Below the pieces are notes generated by a model. That model saw nothing but the letters and a program-made list of their open reading frames with translations. It was not told the origin of the DNA and did no database searches. A DNA stretch of 64,000 nt from the NCBI GenBank assembly GCA_964017185.1, contig OZ024869.1, forward strand, positions 71,766,315 through 71,830,314, in the 5' to 3' direction. Every line of letters starts with the position of its first letter. The stretch's first letter is position 1. Source of the DNA: Rugalucina vietnamica. Taxonomy: Eukaryota > Mollusca > Bivalvia > Lucinida > Lucinidae. A program made the position numbers and the translations under genes. Positions 29,910-42,620 of this stretch are shown in pieces.

Positions 29910-31375
29910 GTGTCCATATGACCAAGACATATTAACTGGTAAGTGATGCCTCTGTCCTGACAACTTTGGACCCTTCTGACGCCAATTATCTGGATAAATC
30001 TGTTTAACATCTTGAGGTTGACAAACAAATGCATGCCCATTGATGTTTGTCATTTGAAATTTTGAATCAGTACTATAAATTTTGAAAGCAGTAATATTTT
30101 AAATATCTTGAAAACAATAACTTACGCTCTTGTTACTTGAAGCGCCTTTGAGCTGAGTGTTTAAATTCACACAGCACTGTCGATTTTAAAAGTTCCCAAG
30201 TACATTTGCAATAGTATAGTTTTGATGCATCCATGTCTTTAGGAAGTTTTTGGCATTTTGATCGTTTGGGAAAAGGATAGTCTGTGGCTGGTCCATGTCG
30301 ATGTGACCTTTTGACCTTCCATATAAGGGATGCATGCAAACATGTTAAATTTAGGTGAAACTTTACAAGTTACGCTGTGACAACAAATTTAAATTTTGAT
30401 GCAATTCTAGAGTTGCCCTAATAGCGCAATTTTTAATCAAATTTGGTAGCTATGTGGATGATTTACTTATTATGAATTAATTCGGACACTTCCTTAAATA
30501 TTAATGTGACCTGGAGCAATTCTTTTTATGTGGAATGTGTCTTAATGAGCATTTTATTGATTTATTTGAATTCAGGTGATCTGAATATTGAAAAAAATGG
30601 AGTTTGCTTAATTGGTCATTAAAATCTTTTGTTTTAATGAGGAAAATTGTGTTTCAGTCTTGTGAGGTTTCGTGGATTGGTTCAAATGGATAAATCTGTG
30701 TAAATGAGGGTTTAAAGTAAACGCTTGTAAAAATGTGATTGTAAACAAATTGAGATTAACTTTTCTACTTTTAATGTTTGCGAACATGTGAGAAGAGGCT
30801 ATTTATTGGTATGAGCGCATAGGTATAAGTCTTATTTGTGGTCTTTCACCCTAAGATTAAGTTTTTGTTCTTGTTGATAATTAAATACTTGAAAATCTTT
30901 ATCTTTTTTAATGGCGAAAAACTTTGACTCTTATTTTTTTGATAAGAGTTTTTGCAAGGGATTTCTAGGTATTTCAAGCAAACATTTATTTTCATTAACA
31001 CTTTTGTTGTTTTGGACATGTTAATACACCCCATAGATCAATCATTGTGCGCTTAAACGGAAAACTGGATTTGCAGTACTTTGTCTGTTGAAAGTAAACA
31101 ATCGGTAACAATAACGTAACTTTTACAAACTAACACAGTTTTTCAATGTATTTCTCAATGATATTGAAGTTTATTTGAATGTTGTCTTATAATTTTCTTT
31201 TGTAAGTCTCCAATATAGGCTTGTTCATTATTTCATTATAGAAAATTACTTACAATTGTCGGAAGAACTGTTTCATGTACGAAAAATCATTTTGGAATTC
31301 TCTGTCATTGTGATACTGCAATTATGAACTTATCTGTGGGACGGACAGTAATTAACATTTTTTTTTCACTTATTT
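29910..31375. other. Shroom intron 2 or later DNA without recognised features
   Basis: AT-rich. Only short frames of fewer than 70 codons without splice support or family resemblance were seen. Confidence 0.5.
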
Positions 31376-31381
31376 AGATAT

Positions 31382-31615
31382 GAGCCTGTGCGTGAGAAAA
31401 CCAACAATTTGAGCTCCGACCAGGTCCGACACAAAACGGGCTGTACAGTCACAGAAGATGGTTAGAGGCTGGAAATTTTGGATTTAGAAAATAGAGGAAT
31501 TGTATTATCCGTGTAGCGAAAACAAAGGCGCTGATCAGCTTCGCAGTTACTGCGAAGCTGATCTGCGCCTTTGTTTTCGCCTATGCAGATGGTTGGTTTT
31601 CCCATGCGCCGGCTC
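31382..31615 (+). mobile_element. GAGCC MITE, copy h
   Basis: Full length, 234 bp. ATAT target duplications at 31378-31381 and 31616-31619. Core GCTGATCAGCTTCGCAG / CTGCGAAGCTGATC. Confidence 0.93.
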
Positions 31616-32060
31616 ATATAGTGTTTTCACAAGCAGGTGCCCATCTTTCGACTTTAGCTATCAGTGTGTAGTGAAGACTGAGAATAGCTTCGGACTTTTT
31701 CCTTGTATCTTTTTGGAATTTATAAAGTAGCTCTGGTGCTATGTTTATGGACGTGCTTGTATGTACTTTGTAAGGATTAGCACTCTGGTGACATTATTTT
31801 TTGAAAGTATAGTATACTTGTATACAGCATGAAATATTGTTATCAGCACATGATTTGTTTGCTAAATGTTTGATTTGTTACACAGCTTTTGTAAACAACA
31901 ATGGTGAGAAATTCTAACCACTGATTTTTTTTTGCCTTATGTAAGTGGTTGACCAGTATTAAGTGCACATTTTTTCTGTCAGTTATTGACAGTTGCCTTC
32001 CTAAAATTAGCTTTAATAATGTCTGTAGACAATATTCTGTCTAAATAGCAGAGAACATAT

Positions 32061-32295
32061 GAGCCACATCATGAGAAAACCAGCTTTTTGCATATGCGAA
32101 AAGAAAGACGCAGATCAGCTGTGCAGTAACTGCACAGCTGCTCAGGGCCTTTGTTTTTGCTACCCAGATTGTATAATGCCTCTTTTACTTATATTTTAAA
32201 TTTCCAGCATCTAGCATTCTTCTGTGAGTGTACAGGCGAGTTTGGGTCAGACCTGATCGAAAACCCTGTAGACCGGTTTTCTCGCGCCGCGACTC
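32061..32295 (-). mobile_element. GAGCC MITE, copy i
   Basis: Full length in reverse orientation, GAGCCACATCATGAG ... CGCCGCGACTC. Flanks ATAT and ATGT differ by one base. Confidence 0.88.
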
Positions 32296-33496
32296 ATGTA
32301 GTCTGATGTATTTTATATGCTCATCCAATCTTTGGCCCATCTGGTCAAAACTTTTACACTGTCGCTGAGTGTGATTTGTGTCAGACTTGAAGCACTTCTG
32401 GAATTTTTCTTTAATTTGTGTCTTCTGAATATCTTTTGCTTCCATGTTAAATCTAAGATTTGCTTTGTTTTCTTTCTTTTCTTGCCATTTCTTCTGCTTT
32501 CTTCTGTGACTTTCTTCTTTCATATGATCTTCTGCTTCCATTTTGGTCACATAAATCACACTCACCATATATATCTGCTCAAGTTTCTTTTATTGATGGG
32601 TCATATATACTTTTTCTTTGAACTATTACCTGTGCAATTCATTCTATCCGGTTTATAATGACTGTGATGTCAACCCATTAAGTCTTAGATAATCAATGAA
32701 ACTTTGTCGCAGGAATCCGGTTTGATATTGGAACTTGGCTGCGGTAAGGCTTCTGAATGATCCAATGACTGGGATATATGGTCATTTAAACAGGCTGTAT
32801 AAATATTTGAACTTTCGTTATTACTGTACTGTGTGCGGATATATTTTTTCATTGGAATATTATGAGTTTATGTTTACATAAACTGGCATTTGGCTCCTGT
32901 GAATCTCAGTGACTCAGTTTTTTACTTTAAAGCTACTCCAAATTTCTAGAAAATGTGGATAAATGTTGGCCCATATCTCCTTCAAAGAACATGTGCTGAC
33001 ATTAGGCAGTAACTGTTGAAATCTTGGCTGACTTTCTTATTTTAATGAATTATCCAGAATATACTGAAACAGTATTTTGGCGGAGGACGACAGAGCACAA
33101 GGACCAATATTGGCAACTTATGTATATAATTAATGAATGTCTAGATATTGAATCTATGTTTAACTCTGACTGATGCGCCAGGTTTCTTGGAAATGATGGT
33201 ACATTTTTTGCACAGAAATTGGCAGTACAGTCATGCTATTATGAACTTAAAGTTTCATTTTTGGTTGATTTCCAGAAATCTAGCTTGTTCCTTGAACTTA
33301 GTAAAATCAAGAAGCAGATTAAACAACAAAGATAAAAACTTATCAACATACTGATATAAGAAGCATGTGACATTTTAAAAACAGATATAATTGGGACATT
33401 TTAAACACTTCAAACTGTTCTAAAATGCAAAAACATAAGATAGTGTACATGGACAGAAAACTTTATGAAAGTAAGAAATAATTCTCAGAAAACATT

Positions 33497-33597
33497 ATGG
33501 ACTTACGGGCAAGACGGCGGTCCTGGAACCACAGCTTTAAGACCCTGACCATACAGACATACCTAGCCAGGGCAAGAGCAAGCTGGTCGGAGGCTCC
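33497..33597 (+). CDS. Candidate further or alternative first exon of Shroom (low confidence)
   Basis: An ATG-started stretch of 33 codons plus 2 bases, Arg/Ser/Trp rich (MDLRARRRSWNHSFKTLTIQ...), runs into a strong donor GTAAGT at 33598. There is a possible acceptor TTCTCAG just before 33489, but using it would put the frame out of phase with exon 2. As a first exon, its phase-2 donor equals that of the PDZ exon, so both could splice to the same downstream exon and give a PDZ-less isoform. Shroom genes are known to make such isoforms. Chance agreement of phase is one in three, so this is only a candidate. Confidence 0.3.
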
Positions 33598-34337
33598 GTA
33601 AGTAGTAGTTTTATTTTATCTTTTTGAGGATGGGGGATTCTGATTGCATAATGAGTTTGTAGAACCTATTGCTTGGGTGGCTGTTAGAATGATGGGTTAT
33701 TATAAATTCCTACAGGAATTGGTGTCACAGGAATTGGTGTTCGGTGGTTTAGGTTTAAAAAATATAAATCACAGGAATTGATATTGCGTGGTTTTACAAT
33801 AAGGTTTGTGTAGATCTCAGGCCTTATAACTCTGCCAAGTATTTTGCATTCAATTTCATATTTTGTTCCCTTAGTATGAAAAAAGTTAGCTGATTCCTAT
33901 ACAGACTGGCGACTTTCTCCACTTTCTGAGGTATTTGACTTATCTAGTACTCTACACTTCTCTGCAAGATTTTTAGATTAATTGCTCATATATCAAGAAA
34001 CCACAAGCAGTTTTGTTTATATGCAACTACATGATAGTAAAAGAGTGATGTTAAAAGCAGTACAACAGCTGTAATACTACCTGACTTATAAGTAGGTTTA
34101 AACTGTAGCCAATTAAACTGCAAGAGCATTGACATAAAATGAAAATCAGTGGTATTTCGAGAACCCCAAAATTGGGGGAGATTGGTGGAGAAAGTCGCCT
34201 GTCTGTATATGTCTTTTGAATGAGTGGGCAGTGATGTAAAGCCAACGAAAGCTGTTGAAATGGTTGGACTCAGATTTTCAGAATTATATATAGGGCTTGG
34301 TTGTGAGTTTAATGCGATGGAGCATAGTATCAAGTAA

Positions 34338-34420
34338 ATTGTTTGTTTTGTGGTTTAACATCCCAGTCAACAATGTTTCAGTCATGCTCAGACTTGGCTT
34401 GATACCACATTGTCAATTTA
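34338..34420 (-). mobile_element. SINE group B, 3' fragment
   Basis: TTTGTGGTTTAACATCCCAG, TCAACAATGTTTCAGTCATG: the reverse of the group B tail. Confidence 0.55.
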
Positions 34421-34671
34421 GACAGCACGATGAAAGTGAACTCTGAGCTGCCAATCACAAGCATACACTGTCACATACGACTGAATTATAATTGTTACAT
34501 TTGGTTTCAAACCTTAGAGCACACACAATGTGATATAGCATGTAAAGGGGATTACGCGGTGGCCTTAGAAGTGGTAAACCCAGAATTGAGAGGCCCTGGG
34601 GGGCTGGGTCCAAAACTCACTCATACTGAGTTGTGTAAAACATTAAAATCCTAATATAAAGTACATACATG

Positions 34672-34760
34672 TAGTTAGTAACCCAGAAAGTGGTGGCTAC
34701 AGCCCAACATGACTCAAACATTGTTGACTTGAATCTTAAACCATAGTACAAACATGATAA
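34672..34760 (+). mobile_element. SINE group B, 3' fragment
   Basis: AGCCCAACATGACTCAAACA, TTGTTGACTTGAATCTTAAA and a terminal CAAAC-like tail. Confidence 0.5.
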
Positions 34761-34899
34761 TACCATAGAGACTCACGCCAAGAATTTGCAAAAGTGGGCG
34801 GGATTTTCCCTATACTTCACGTTGTATTTTTACTAGATGCTAGTAACTGATAAGCCGTAAGTCCTATAGGTAATAATGTAACACCATCCTAAGACCAGG

Positions 34900-35146
34900 T
34901 CCCGAGGTTATAAAACATTTTTCATGCTCAGCTCAGCCGAGACTAAAATTTATCCTGCTCATAAATGTTAAAATGCCAACAATACAATTGTTGGCATTTT
35001 AACATTTATAAGCAAGATAAATTACAGGCTTAATGGCAATCTTAACCAGAAATTTCAACCAATTTTGGTTATTTCAGAAACTATAAGCAGTTTAAATTTC
35101 ATGCTCAGCTGAATTGAGCTTGAAAAAAGTTTTATAACCTCGGGTC
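34900..35146. mobile_element. GAGGTTATAAAAC MITE, copy 2
   Basis: Ends CCCGAGGTTATAAAACATTT and AGTTTTATAACCTCGGG. Its right end overlaps the start of copy 3 (GGGTCCTGAGGTTATAAAAC). Confidence 0.8.
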
Positions 35147-35330
35147 CTGAGGTTATAAAACATTTTTCATGCTCAGCTCAGCATAAAGCTTAAACTGCTA
35201 ATAAATACCAAAATAGCCCAAATATACTGAAATTGAAGGTTTAGAATATTGGCATTTTAACATTTATGAGCAGGATAAATTTTAGTCTCAGCTAAGGTGA
35301 GCATGAAAAAAAGTTTTATAACCTTAGGGC
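35144..35330. mobile_element. GAGGTTATAAAAC MITE, copy 3
   Basis: Head-to-tail with copy 2 and sharing its terminal bases. Interior TGGCATTTTAACATTTATGA, end AGTTTTATAACCTTAGGG. Confidence 0.8.
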
Positions 35331-35620
35331 CAGGGCTTCTGCAGTCTTTCAGGCCCCATCTCAACATATGACCTTAGCAGTTCATGGTATGGGAAAACAA
35401 AGCACTGTGACCACCAACATGGAAATTCAATGTAAGGAAAGTGAAAATATTGTATTTTGCGTATGTGACAGATCTGACAATATTGACAATTTTAATTAAT
35501 TTTGACACCTGAAAAGTATTTTTTTTTCCAACAAGAATTATGGTTATGCTTGACAAACAAAAGCAAGATAGAAAGTTAATATTCTTTTGTTTTTTAAACC
35601 AAAAGGAGGCCATAATATAT

Positions 35621-35853
35621 GAGCCACCACATGGGAAAACCAACAATCTGCATAGGCGAAAACAAAGGCGCAGATCAGCTTCGCAGTAACTGCGAAGCTG
35701 ATCAGCGCCTTTGTTTTCGCTACTCGGATAGTACAATTCCACTTCTACTTAAATCCGAAATTTCAAGCTTCTAGCTCTTTTCTATGCTTGTACAGGCCGG
35801 TTTGTGTCAGACCTGTTCGGAAACCACATTGTTGGTTTTCCCACAAGGTGGCT
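35621..35853 (-). mobile_element. GAGCC MITE, copy j
   Basis: Full length in reverse orientation. ATAT target duplications at 35617-35620 and 35854-35857. Confidence 0.93.
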
Positions 35854-35871
35854 CATATATCACAATAATTA

Positions 35872-36628
35872 AGTCCAATTCGCATGCGCCAAAAATACAC
35901 ACGTGTAAATATACTCCGGTGTGCAAATTTTACTCGGGGTAAGTAAATGGCGCATGCGAACGCAAATACACACCGGAGTATATTTACATATGGGTAAATT
36001 TACTCCTGGGTCTGACCAGATGCAAATTTTATTTTTACAAATACACACGTGTAAATTTACTATTATGTGCCATGCGAACGCAAAGTAAAATTTACCCATG
36101 AGTATTTTTATTTCAAGTCAATAATCTGCTTTTAGATAACAAATTTTCACATTTTTTGTTCCTAACTGATTATATGACAGTTGCTGAAACTGTGGACATT
36201 GTTGCTAAATAAGAGTTTATTGCCATTCATAACATTTTAGATCATATGGAGTGCAAACAGCCACACTATTTCTTCATCATTCTTGGTTAGGATTCTTGGG
36301 GCATTTTAACAGTAATTCCTTGTATAAGGATGAAAAAAGGGAACTGTATAACTGCTAAGGTTATGCCTGACCATTACATGATTCCCCTCTGCTGCCAAAG
36401 TCTACATGAACACCTTGAAGCAGCCTCTTCTTGTTTTGCAAATACAGAAAACTTAAATGAACAGGTTTTAATCCAGAAATGATAAATTTACCTACAAAAA
36501 TACTCCTGGCGATAAAACCCATGCGAACGCAATTTAAATTTACTCTCAGGTTGATTTGCACACCAGAGTATAAATACACACCGGAGTATATTTACACGCG
36601 TGTATTTTTTGCGCATGCGAATTGGACT
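35872..36628. mobile_element. Fold-back TIR element, TTA target duplication
   Basis: Ends AGTCCAATTCGCATGCGC / GCGCATGCGAATTGGACT with TTA on both sides (35869-35871 and 36629-36631). The interior repeats CATGCGAACGCAA, CACACCGGAGTATATTTACA and its inverse many times. The TTA duplication suggests a PIF/Harbinger relative. Confidence 0.82.
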
Positions 36629-36955
36629 TTAGTTAAGCTTGAAAATATGGACCAAGTATCCAGCCTTGGTTATGCTACAAAATGGCTTCAGTTTTACTTT
36701 TCGTCTATGGTTTAACTGTTTGAAATGACCATTAGTTGATCAAGGTTCCAACAATTTACTGTTCTAGAGATGCACAATGCAAAAGCTAAAATTTATATAC
36801 CCTGAAAGAGTTCTAGATTAATTTTGCCCATTGAGCTCACCACTCAGAAGGTCTGAGTCTGCCCAGGAAAAGTGGCTTCAAGTCAAACCAGCCGTACACA
36901 TAAGCCTTATTTCAAGTTGTTTTCTTGGGTAGTAACATTTTTCAAGCCCATTTTT

Positions 36956-39090
36956 AGCTCACCTGAGCCGTTAGGCTCACAAGGTGAGCTTATAGGATGG
37001 CCATGATCCGGCGTCCGTCCGTCCGTCGTCCGTCCGTCGTCCGTCCACAATTTCAAAGATCTTCTCCTCTGAAACCACTTGGCCAATCAAAGCCAAATTT
37101 TATATGAAGCATCTATAGGAAGGGGGAACCAATGTATATATAAATAATCCAGGTCACATGACCAAGATGGCCGCCATGCCCATATATGGTAAAAACCTTT
37201 AAAAATCTTCTTCTCCAGAACCCAAAGGCCTAGGATCTTGAAACTTGGCATGTAGCATAAGTGACTCAAGGTCCACAATGTGTATATAAATAATGACCTT
37301 AGGATGACCTTGACCTATTTTACGGCAAAGTCAACATAGGTCGACAATGCATTTGAATGGGGAAAACTTTTAAAATGTCATTTAAAGTGAAAGTCTTGCA
37401 GGAAATGGGCAGTAGGGCTGAATATTTATGACTCTGAAACAATTTGGACCCCAGGGGCTCATATGCCCCCACCCCGGGGCAATATACATGTATATCTCCA
37501 TAATATTCAAACATCATCTCCTCTGAAACCGCTTGGCCAATCAAAGCCAAATTTAATATGAAGCATCTATAGGAAGGGGGAACCAATGTGTATATAAATA
37601 ATACAGGTCACATGACCAAGATGGCCGCCATGCCCATATATGGTAAAGACCTTTAAAAATCTTCTTCTCCAGAACCCAAAAGCCTAGGATCTTGAAACTT
37701 GGCATGTAGCATAAGTGACTCAAGGTCCACAATGTATATATAAATAATGACCTTAGGATGACCTTGACCTATTTTACGGCAAGGTCAACATAGGTCGCCA
37801 ATGCATTTGAATGGGGAAAACTTTTAAATGTCATTTAAAGTGAAAGTCTTGCAGGAAATGGGCAGTAGGTCTGAATATTAATGATTCTGAAAAAAATTGG
37901 ACCCAGGGGCTCATCTGCCCCCACCCCGGGGCAATATACATGTATATCTCCATAATATTCAGACATCTTCTCCTCTGAAACCACTTGGGGAATCAAAGCC
38001 AAATTCTATGTGAAGCATCTTTGGAATGGGGGAATTAATGTATATATAAATTATCTAATGCACATGACCAAGATGGCTGACATGCCTATATATGGTAAAA
38101 ACCCGTCAAAAATCTTCTTCTCCGAATCTGGTGGACCGATTTCAAAGAAACTTGGCATAAAGCACCCATGGCTGAAGTACTACAATGTATATATAAATCA
38201 TGACCCTGTGGTGACCTTGACCTATTTTACGACTAGGTCAACATAGGTCGCCAATGCATTGGAATTGGAAAAAACTTTTAAAAAGTCATTTGAGGTGAAA
38301 TTCTTGCAGGAAATGGGTAGTAGGACTAAATATTAATGATTCTGAAAAAAATGGACCTAAGGGCTCATATGCCCACACCCCGGAGCAACATACAGTACAA
38401 CCTCATTATAACGCTATCTTTGGGGTCCACAGAAACAGACAGAGTGAAACCGTGTTATAATGAGGTTATTTACTATAAGAACTATAGACAATTTAGCATT
38501 TGGGAGCCATGACATGGCCGTGTTATATTGAAAACGGTGTTATAATGAGGCGTGTTATAATGAGGTTGAACTGTACATGTATATTACCATAATATTCAAA
38601 CATCTTCTCCTCTGAAACCACTTGGCCAATTGAAGCCAAATTTTATGTGAAGCGTCTATAGGATGGGGGAACCAATGTATATATTAATAATCTAGGTCAC
38701 ATGACCAAGATGGCCGCCATGCCCATATATGGTAAAAACCCTTCAAATATCTTCTTCTCTGAAACCAATAGATTGATTTCAATGAAACTTGGTGTGATGC
38801 ATCCATGATTAAAGTACTACAATGTATATATAAATCATGACCCTGTGATGACCTTGACCAAGTTTATGGCAAGGTCAACATGGGTTGGCTATGCATTTGA
38901 ATGGGAAAAACTGTTAAAATGTCATTTGAAGGGAAAAGCCAGCTAGAGCCAAGAAATTGGCAAATGGACAGAATATTGATTATTCTGAAAAAAGGAAAAC
39001 CGCCCAAGGGCTTCATCTGCCCCTGCACTGGGGTTAAATACCATAATATTCAAACTCAGGTGAGCGTTTACAGGACCATTGGTCCTCTGG
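36956..39090 (-). mobile_element. Helentron-like element, family ii
   Basis: The left terminus on the plus strand is TTTTTAGCTCACCTGAGCCG with hairpin GAGCCGTTAGGCTC, followed by a CCGTCCGT microsatellite and about four cores of about 420 bp, each with GGTCACATGACCAAGATGGC or a close variant. The right terminus is TCAGGTGAGC (39056-39065) plus hairpin GGACCATTGGTCC. Read on the minus strand this is a hairpin followed by ...GAGCTAA, as in Helitron 3' ends. Confidence 0.75.
38393..38573. mobile_element. 181-bp Tc1/mariner-like MITE nested in the family ii element
   Basis: Ends CAGTACAACCTCATTATAAC and its inverse (GTTATAATGAGGTTGAACTG) with TA on both sides. Interior GTGTTATAATGAGG occurs three more times. 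The empty site in neighbouring cores reads ATACATGTATAT. Confidence 0.85.
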
Positions 39091-39117
39091 TTGGTGTCAT
39101 GGCATCCTTCATTATGT

Positions 39118-39205
39118 TCCGTAAAATGGAGACAATGTCTCAGCATGACATAAGCAACAGTTGACTTGGAGGTAAAGCATCAATTTATAAACAAACAAAT
39201 AAATT
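39118..39205 (+). mobile_element. SINE group B, 3' fragment
   Basis: TGTCTCAGCATGACATAAGC, AACAGTTGACTTGGAGGTAA, then an ACAAACAAATAAAT tail. Confidence 0.5.
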
Positions 39206-39208
39206 TAA

Positions 39209-39420
39209 GCCTGGCGTCCCTTTTATGGGACATAGGCAAACAGAATAGCCCCAGATGTGACACCGCAGAACGCGGCGTCCCATCTGGGGCTATTCTGTTT
39301 GCTTAGAGAATTTTCATCGAAAAATTGAATAAAATTTAAAAATCACTCCTGACGCCCCTAATAATGAAAGTGGACTCACCCTAATGATAATGATGGGAAA
39401 ATCCATTCGTCAAATATGGG
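39209..39420. mobile_element. 212-bp TTAA-flanked hairpin MITE, copy 2
   Basis: TTAA at 39205-39208 and 39421-39424. Nearly identical to 6648-6859, including the 22-bp palindrome arms. Confidence 0.85.
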
Positions 39421-39889
39421 TTAATGTAGCTATATATTCACTGTTGGTCTGGTACAGTTTCTTTTCAGGTTGCATGCATTGTTTTTTGTCAGAAGATTTA
39501 GATGTTGATAGTTAATAAAGCATTTTTTTTTCTTTTAGATTTTTTCCATTCCAAAGATTTCATTATGAAGTTGAAGGCCATAGATCTTGTGATGTTATTC
39601 TTTTACTAATGTTATCAATTTTAAACTGATTATCAATAAAACTATTTTACAGTGCAAAATACAAATAATTTGCAGCCGATAAATCGGCTGATTTTATTTG
39701 GATAACATATGTAGCATATCATATTGTTGATATCTCGAGATATAGAGATATCTGAATTGTGACAATACATTTTTTCATTCAAACTTGCTGGTGCAGTTTG
39801 TTGCTGCACATTTTAGGTTCTTATTGTGAGAAAAACATTCTTTAGGGTTTATCAGAAATAGCTAGGACAGAGATGTCTCAGAATTTTTA

Positions 39890-42620
39890 CAATGGCCGCA
39901 TGGCTATTGATGACTTAGAATTATATACATGTACATGGCTTTTGATGTTCCAGAGTTATACTCGCAACTATTGATGCCTCAGAAATATATGCATGGCTAT
40001 TGATGTCTCGTAATTATACACATGACTATTAATGTCTCAGAATTATACACATGGCTATTGATGTCTCAGAATCATTCACATGGCCATTGATGTCTCAGAA
40101 TCATTCACATGGCTATTGATGTATCAGAATTATACACATTATTGATATATCAGAATTATACACATATCTATTGATTTTTATGCCCCCAACTTTGAAAAAG
40201 TTGGAAGGGCATATTGCTTTCGGCTTGTCTGTCTGTCTGTCTGTCTGTATGTCTGTCTGTGCGTGTGTGAGTGGGTGCGTCTGTTAGTCACTTTTTTTTA
40301 AACTTCTGAATGGTGCATGATAGGGATTTGAAATTTCATGTGTGTATTCCTCATGAAAAAATAGTTGACCCGTATTTTTTTTTCTTGTCCGAGTTATGCC
40401 CCTTTTCTGAGTTATTTCCCTTTGAAAACAAAATTTGAAAATCTTGTGTGCAAGATATCTCGAAAAGTATTTAAGCTAGAACCTTCATATTTGGTATACT
40501 GGTTGGGTCTGATGAGTAGATGACCTGATTAACTTTTGAGAACTTTCCGTCAAATTTTGACAAAAATACAGAATTTTTAAATTTTGAATGATTTTTCCGC
40601 TTTTCGGTGAAATTTGAAACTTTTGAACGGTGAAAGCTAGGGTTTTGAAATTTCATATACAGATTCCTCATGAAGAAATAGTTGACCCATATTTTTTTTC
40701 ATGTCCAAGTTATGCCCCTTTTCTGAGTTATTTCCCTTTGAAAACAAAATTTGAAAATCTTGTGTGCAAGATATCTCGAAAAGTATTTAAGCTAGAGCCT
40801 TCATATTTGGTATACTGGTTGGGGCTGAGGAGTAGATGACCTGATTAACTTTTGAGAACTTTCTGTCAAATTTTGACAAAAATACAGAATTTTGAAATTT
40901 TGATTAACTTTTGCACTTTTCGGTGAAATATGAAACTTTTGAACGGTGAATGTTAGGGTTTTGAAATTTCATATACAGATTCCTTATGAAAATATAGTTG
41001 ACCCGTATTTTTGTTTACGTTCAAGTTATGTGCCGTTTTTGAGTTATGCCCCTTTTAAAACAAAATTTGAATATCTTGTGTGCAAGATATCTCAAAAAGT
41101 ATTTAAGCTAGAGCCTTCATATTCGGTACCGTACACTGGTTGGGGCAGAGAAGAAGATCACCTGATTACATTTTGGAGACTTTACGTCAAATTTTGACAA
41201 TATCACTCCATTTTGAAATTTTTACTCCATTTCTAATTTATCTGCAAAAAGCTTACACTCTGTTTCTGGATCAAGGTCAAAACAGAGGCTTCAGGAAATA
41301 AAATTTCACTTCATTCAAATGAAATAAATGAAACATACAAGCTGCCAGTTTAGGGACAAGCATACAGTTGGGGGCATAGTGTTTTACAAACACGCAATTC
41401 TAGTTCAGAATTATAGACATGACTATTGATGTCTCAGGATTATACTCATTGCTATTGATGTATCACAATTATACACATGGCTATTGATGTCTTAGAATTA
41501 TACATATAGTCATTGACGTCTCAGAATTATACACATGGATATTGATGTACCAGAATCATACACATGACTATTGATGTACATGTATCAGAATTATACACAT
41601 GACTGTTGATGTTTTAGAATTATACACATGGCTATTGATGTTTCAGAATTATACACATTGTTATTGGTGTCTCAGAATTACACACATGGCTATTGTTGTA
41701 TCACAATTATACACATGGCTATTGATGTATCACAATTATACATATTGCTATCAATGTTTTATAATTATACACATGAATGTTGCTGTATCAGAATTATACA
41801 CATCACTATTGATGTCCCAGAATTGCACACATGGCTGTTGATGTATCAGAATTACACAAATAGCTGTTGGTGTTCCAGAATTGCACACATGGCTATTGAT
41901 GTCCCAGAATTATACACAAGGTTATTGATGTATCAGAAATATACACATGGCTATTGATGTATCAGAAATATTCACATGGCTATTGATGTATCAGAAATAT
42001 ACACATGGCTATTGATGTCTCAGAGACTTATATACATGGTTATTGACATCTCAGAATTATACACATGGCTAGTGATGTAACAGAATTATGTATACAGCTA
42101 TTGATGTATCACAATTATTATACACATGGCTATTGATGTCCCAGATGGCTATTGATGTATCAGAAATATACACATGGCTATTGATGTCTTAGAAATATAC
42201 ACATGACTATTGATGTCTCAGAGACTTATATACATGGTTATTGACATCTCAGAATTATACACATGGCTAGTGATGTATCAGAATTATGTATACAGCTATT
42301 GATGTATCACAATTATACACATGGCTATTGATGTCCCAGAATTATACACAAGGTCATTGATGTATCAGAAATATACACATGACTATTGATGTATCAGAAA
42401 TATACACATGACTATTGATGTATCAGAAATATACACATGGCTATTGCTGTCTCAGAAATATATACATGGTTATTGACATCTCAGAATTATACACATGGCT
42501 TTTGATGTCCCAGAATGATAGACATGGTTATTCATGTCTCAGAATTATACATATGGCTATATTGATGTCTATACATGGCTTTTGATGTAGCAGAATCATA
42601 CATATAATTGATGTCGCAGA
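39890..42620. repeat. 29-bp minisatellite, interrupted
   Basis: The unit is approximately CAGAATTATACACATGGCTA + TTGATGTCT, about 50 copies with drift, and it is split by the family i element at 40178-41400. It generates the repetitive Tyr/His/Ile open frames at 41599-41957, which are not genes. Confidence 0.92.
40178..41400 (-). mobile_element. Helentron/pearl-like element, family i, copy 2
   Basis: Reverse of 3645-5063: terminal hairpin at left (TATGCCCCCAACTTTGAAAA), a TGTC microsatellite, about three cores, then GTTGGGGGCATAGTGTTTTA and a hairpin at right. It is inserted in the 29-bp minisatellite. Confidence 0.8.

Noticed and set aside
32185-32568. Lys/Glu-rich 127-codon minus-strand frame (MVSVIYVTKMEAEDHMKEES...)
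   Set aside because: Its C-terminal part is translated GAGCC MITE sequence. The charged N-terminal part comes from a TTTCTTCT-type pyrimidine-rich stretch, with no recognised family and no clear splice context. Kept only as a weak possibility.
41599-41957. Tyr/His/Ile-rich repetitive protein of about 80-109 codons
   Set aside because: The 29-bp unit is not a multiple of three, so three tandem units cycle through all frames. This is pure minisatellite translation.
39890-42620. 29-bp repeats suggesting a CRISPR array
   Set aside because: There are no unique spacers; the units are directly tandem, diverged and in eukaryotic intronic DNA.
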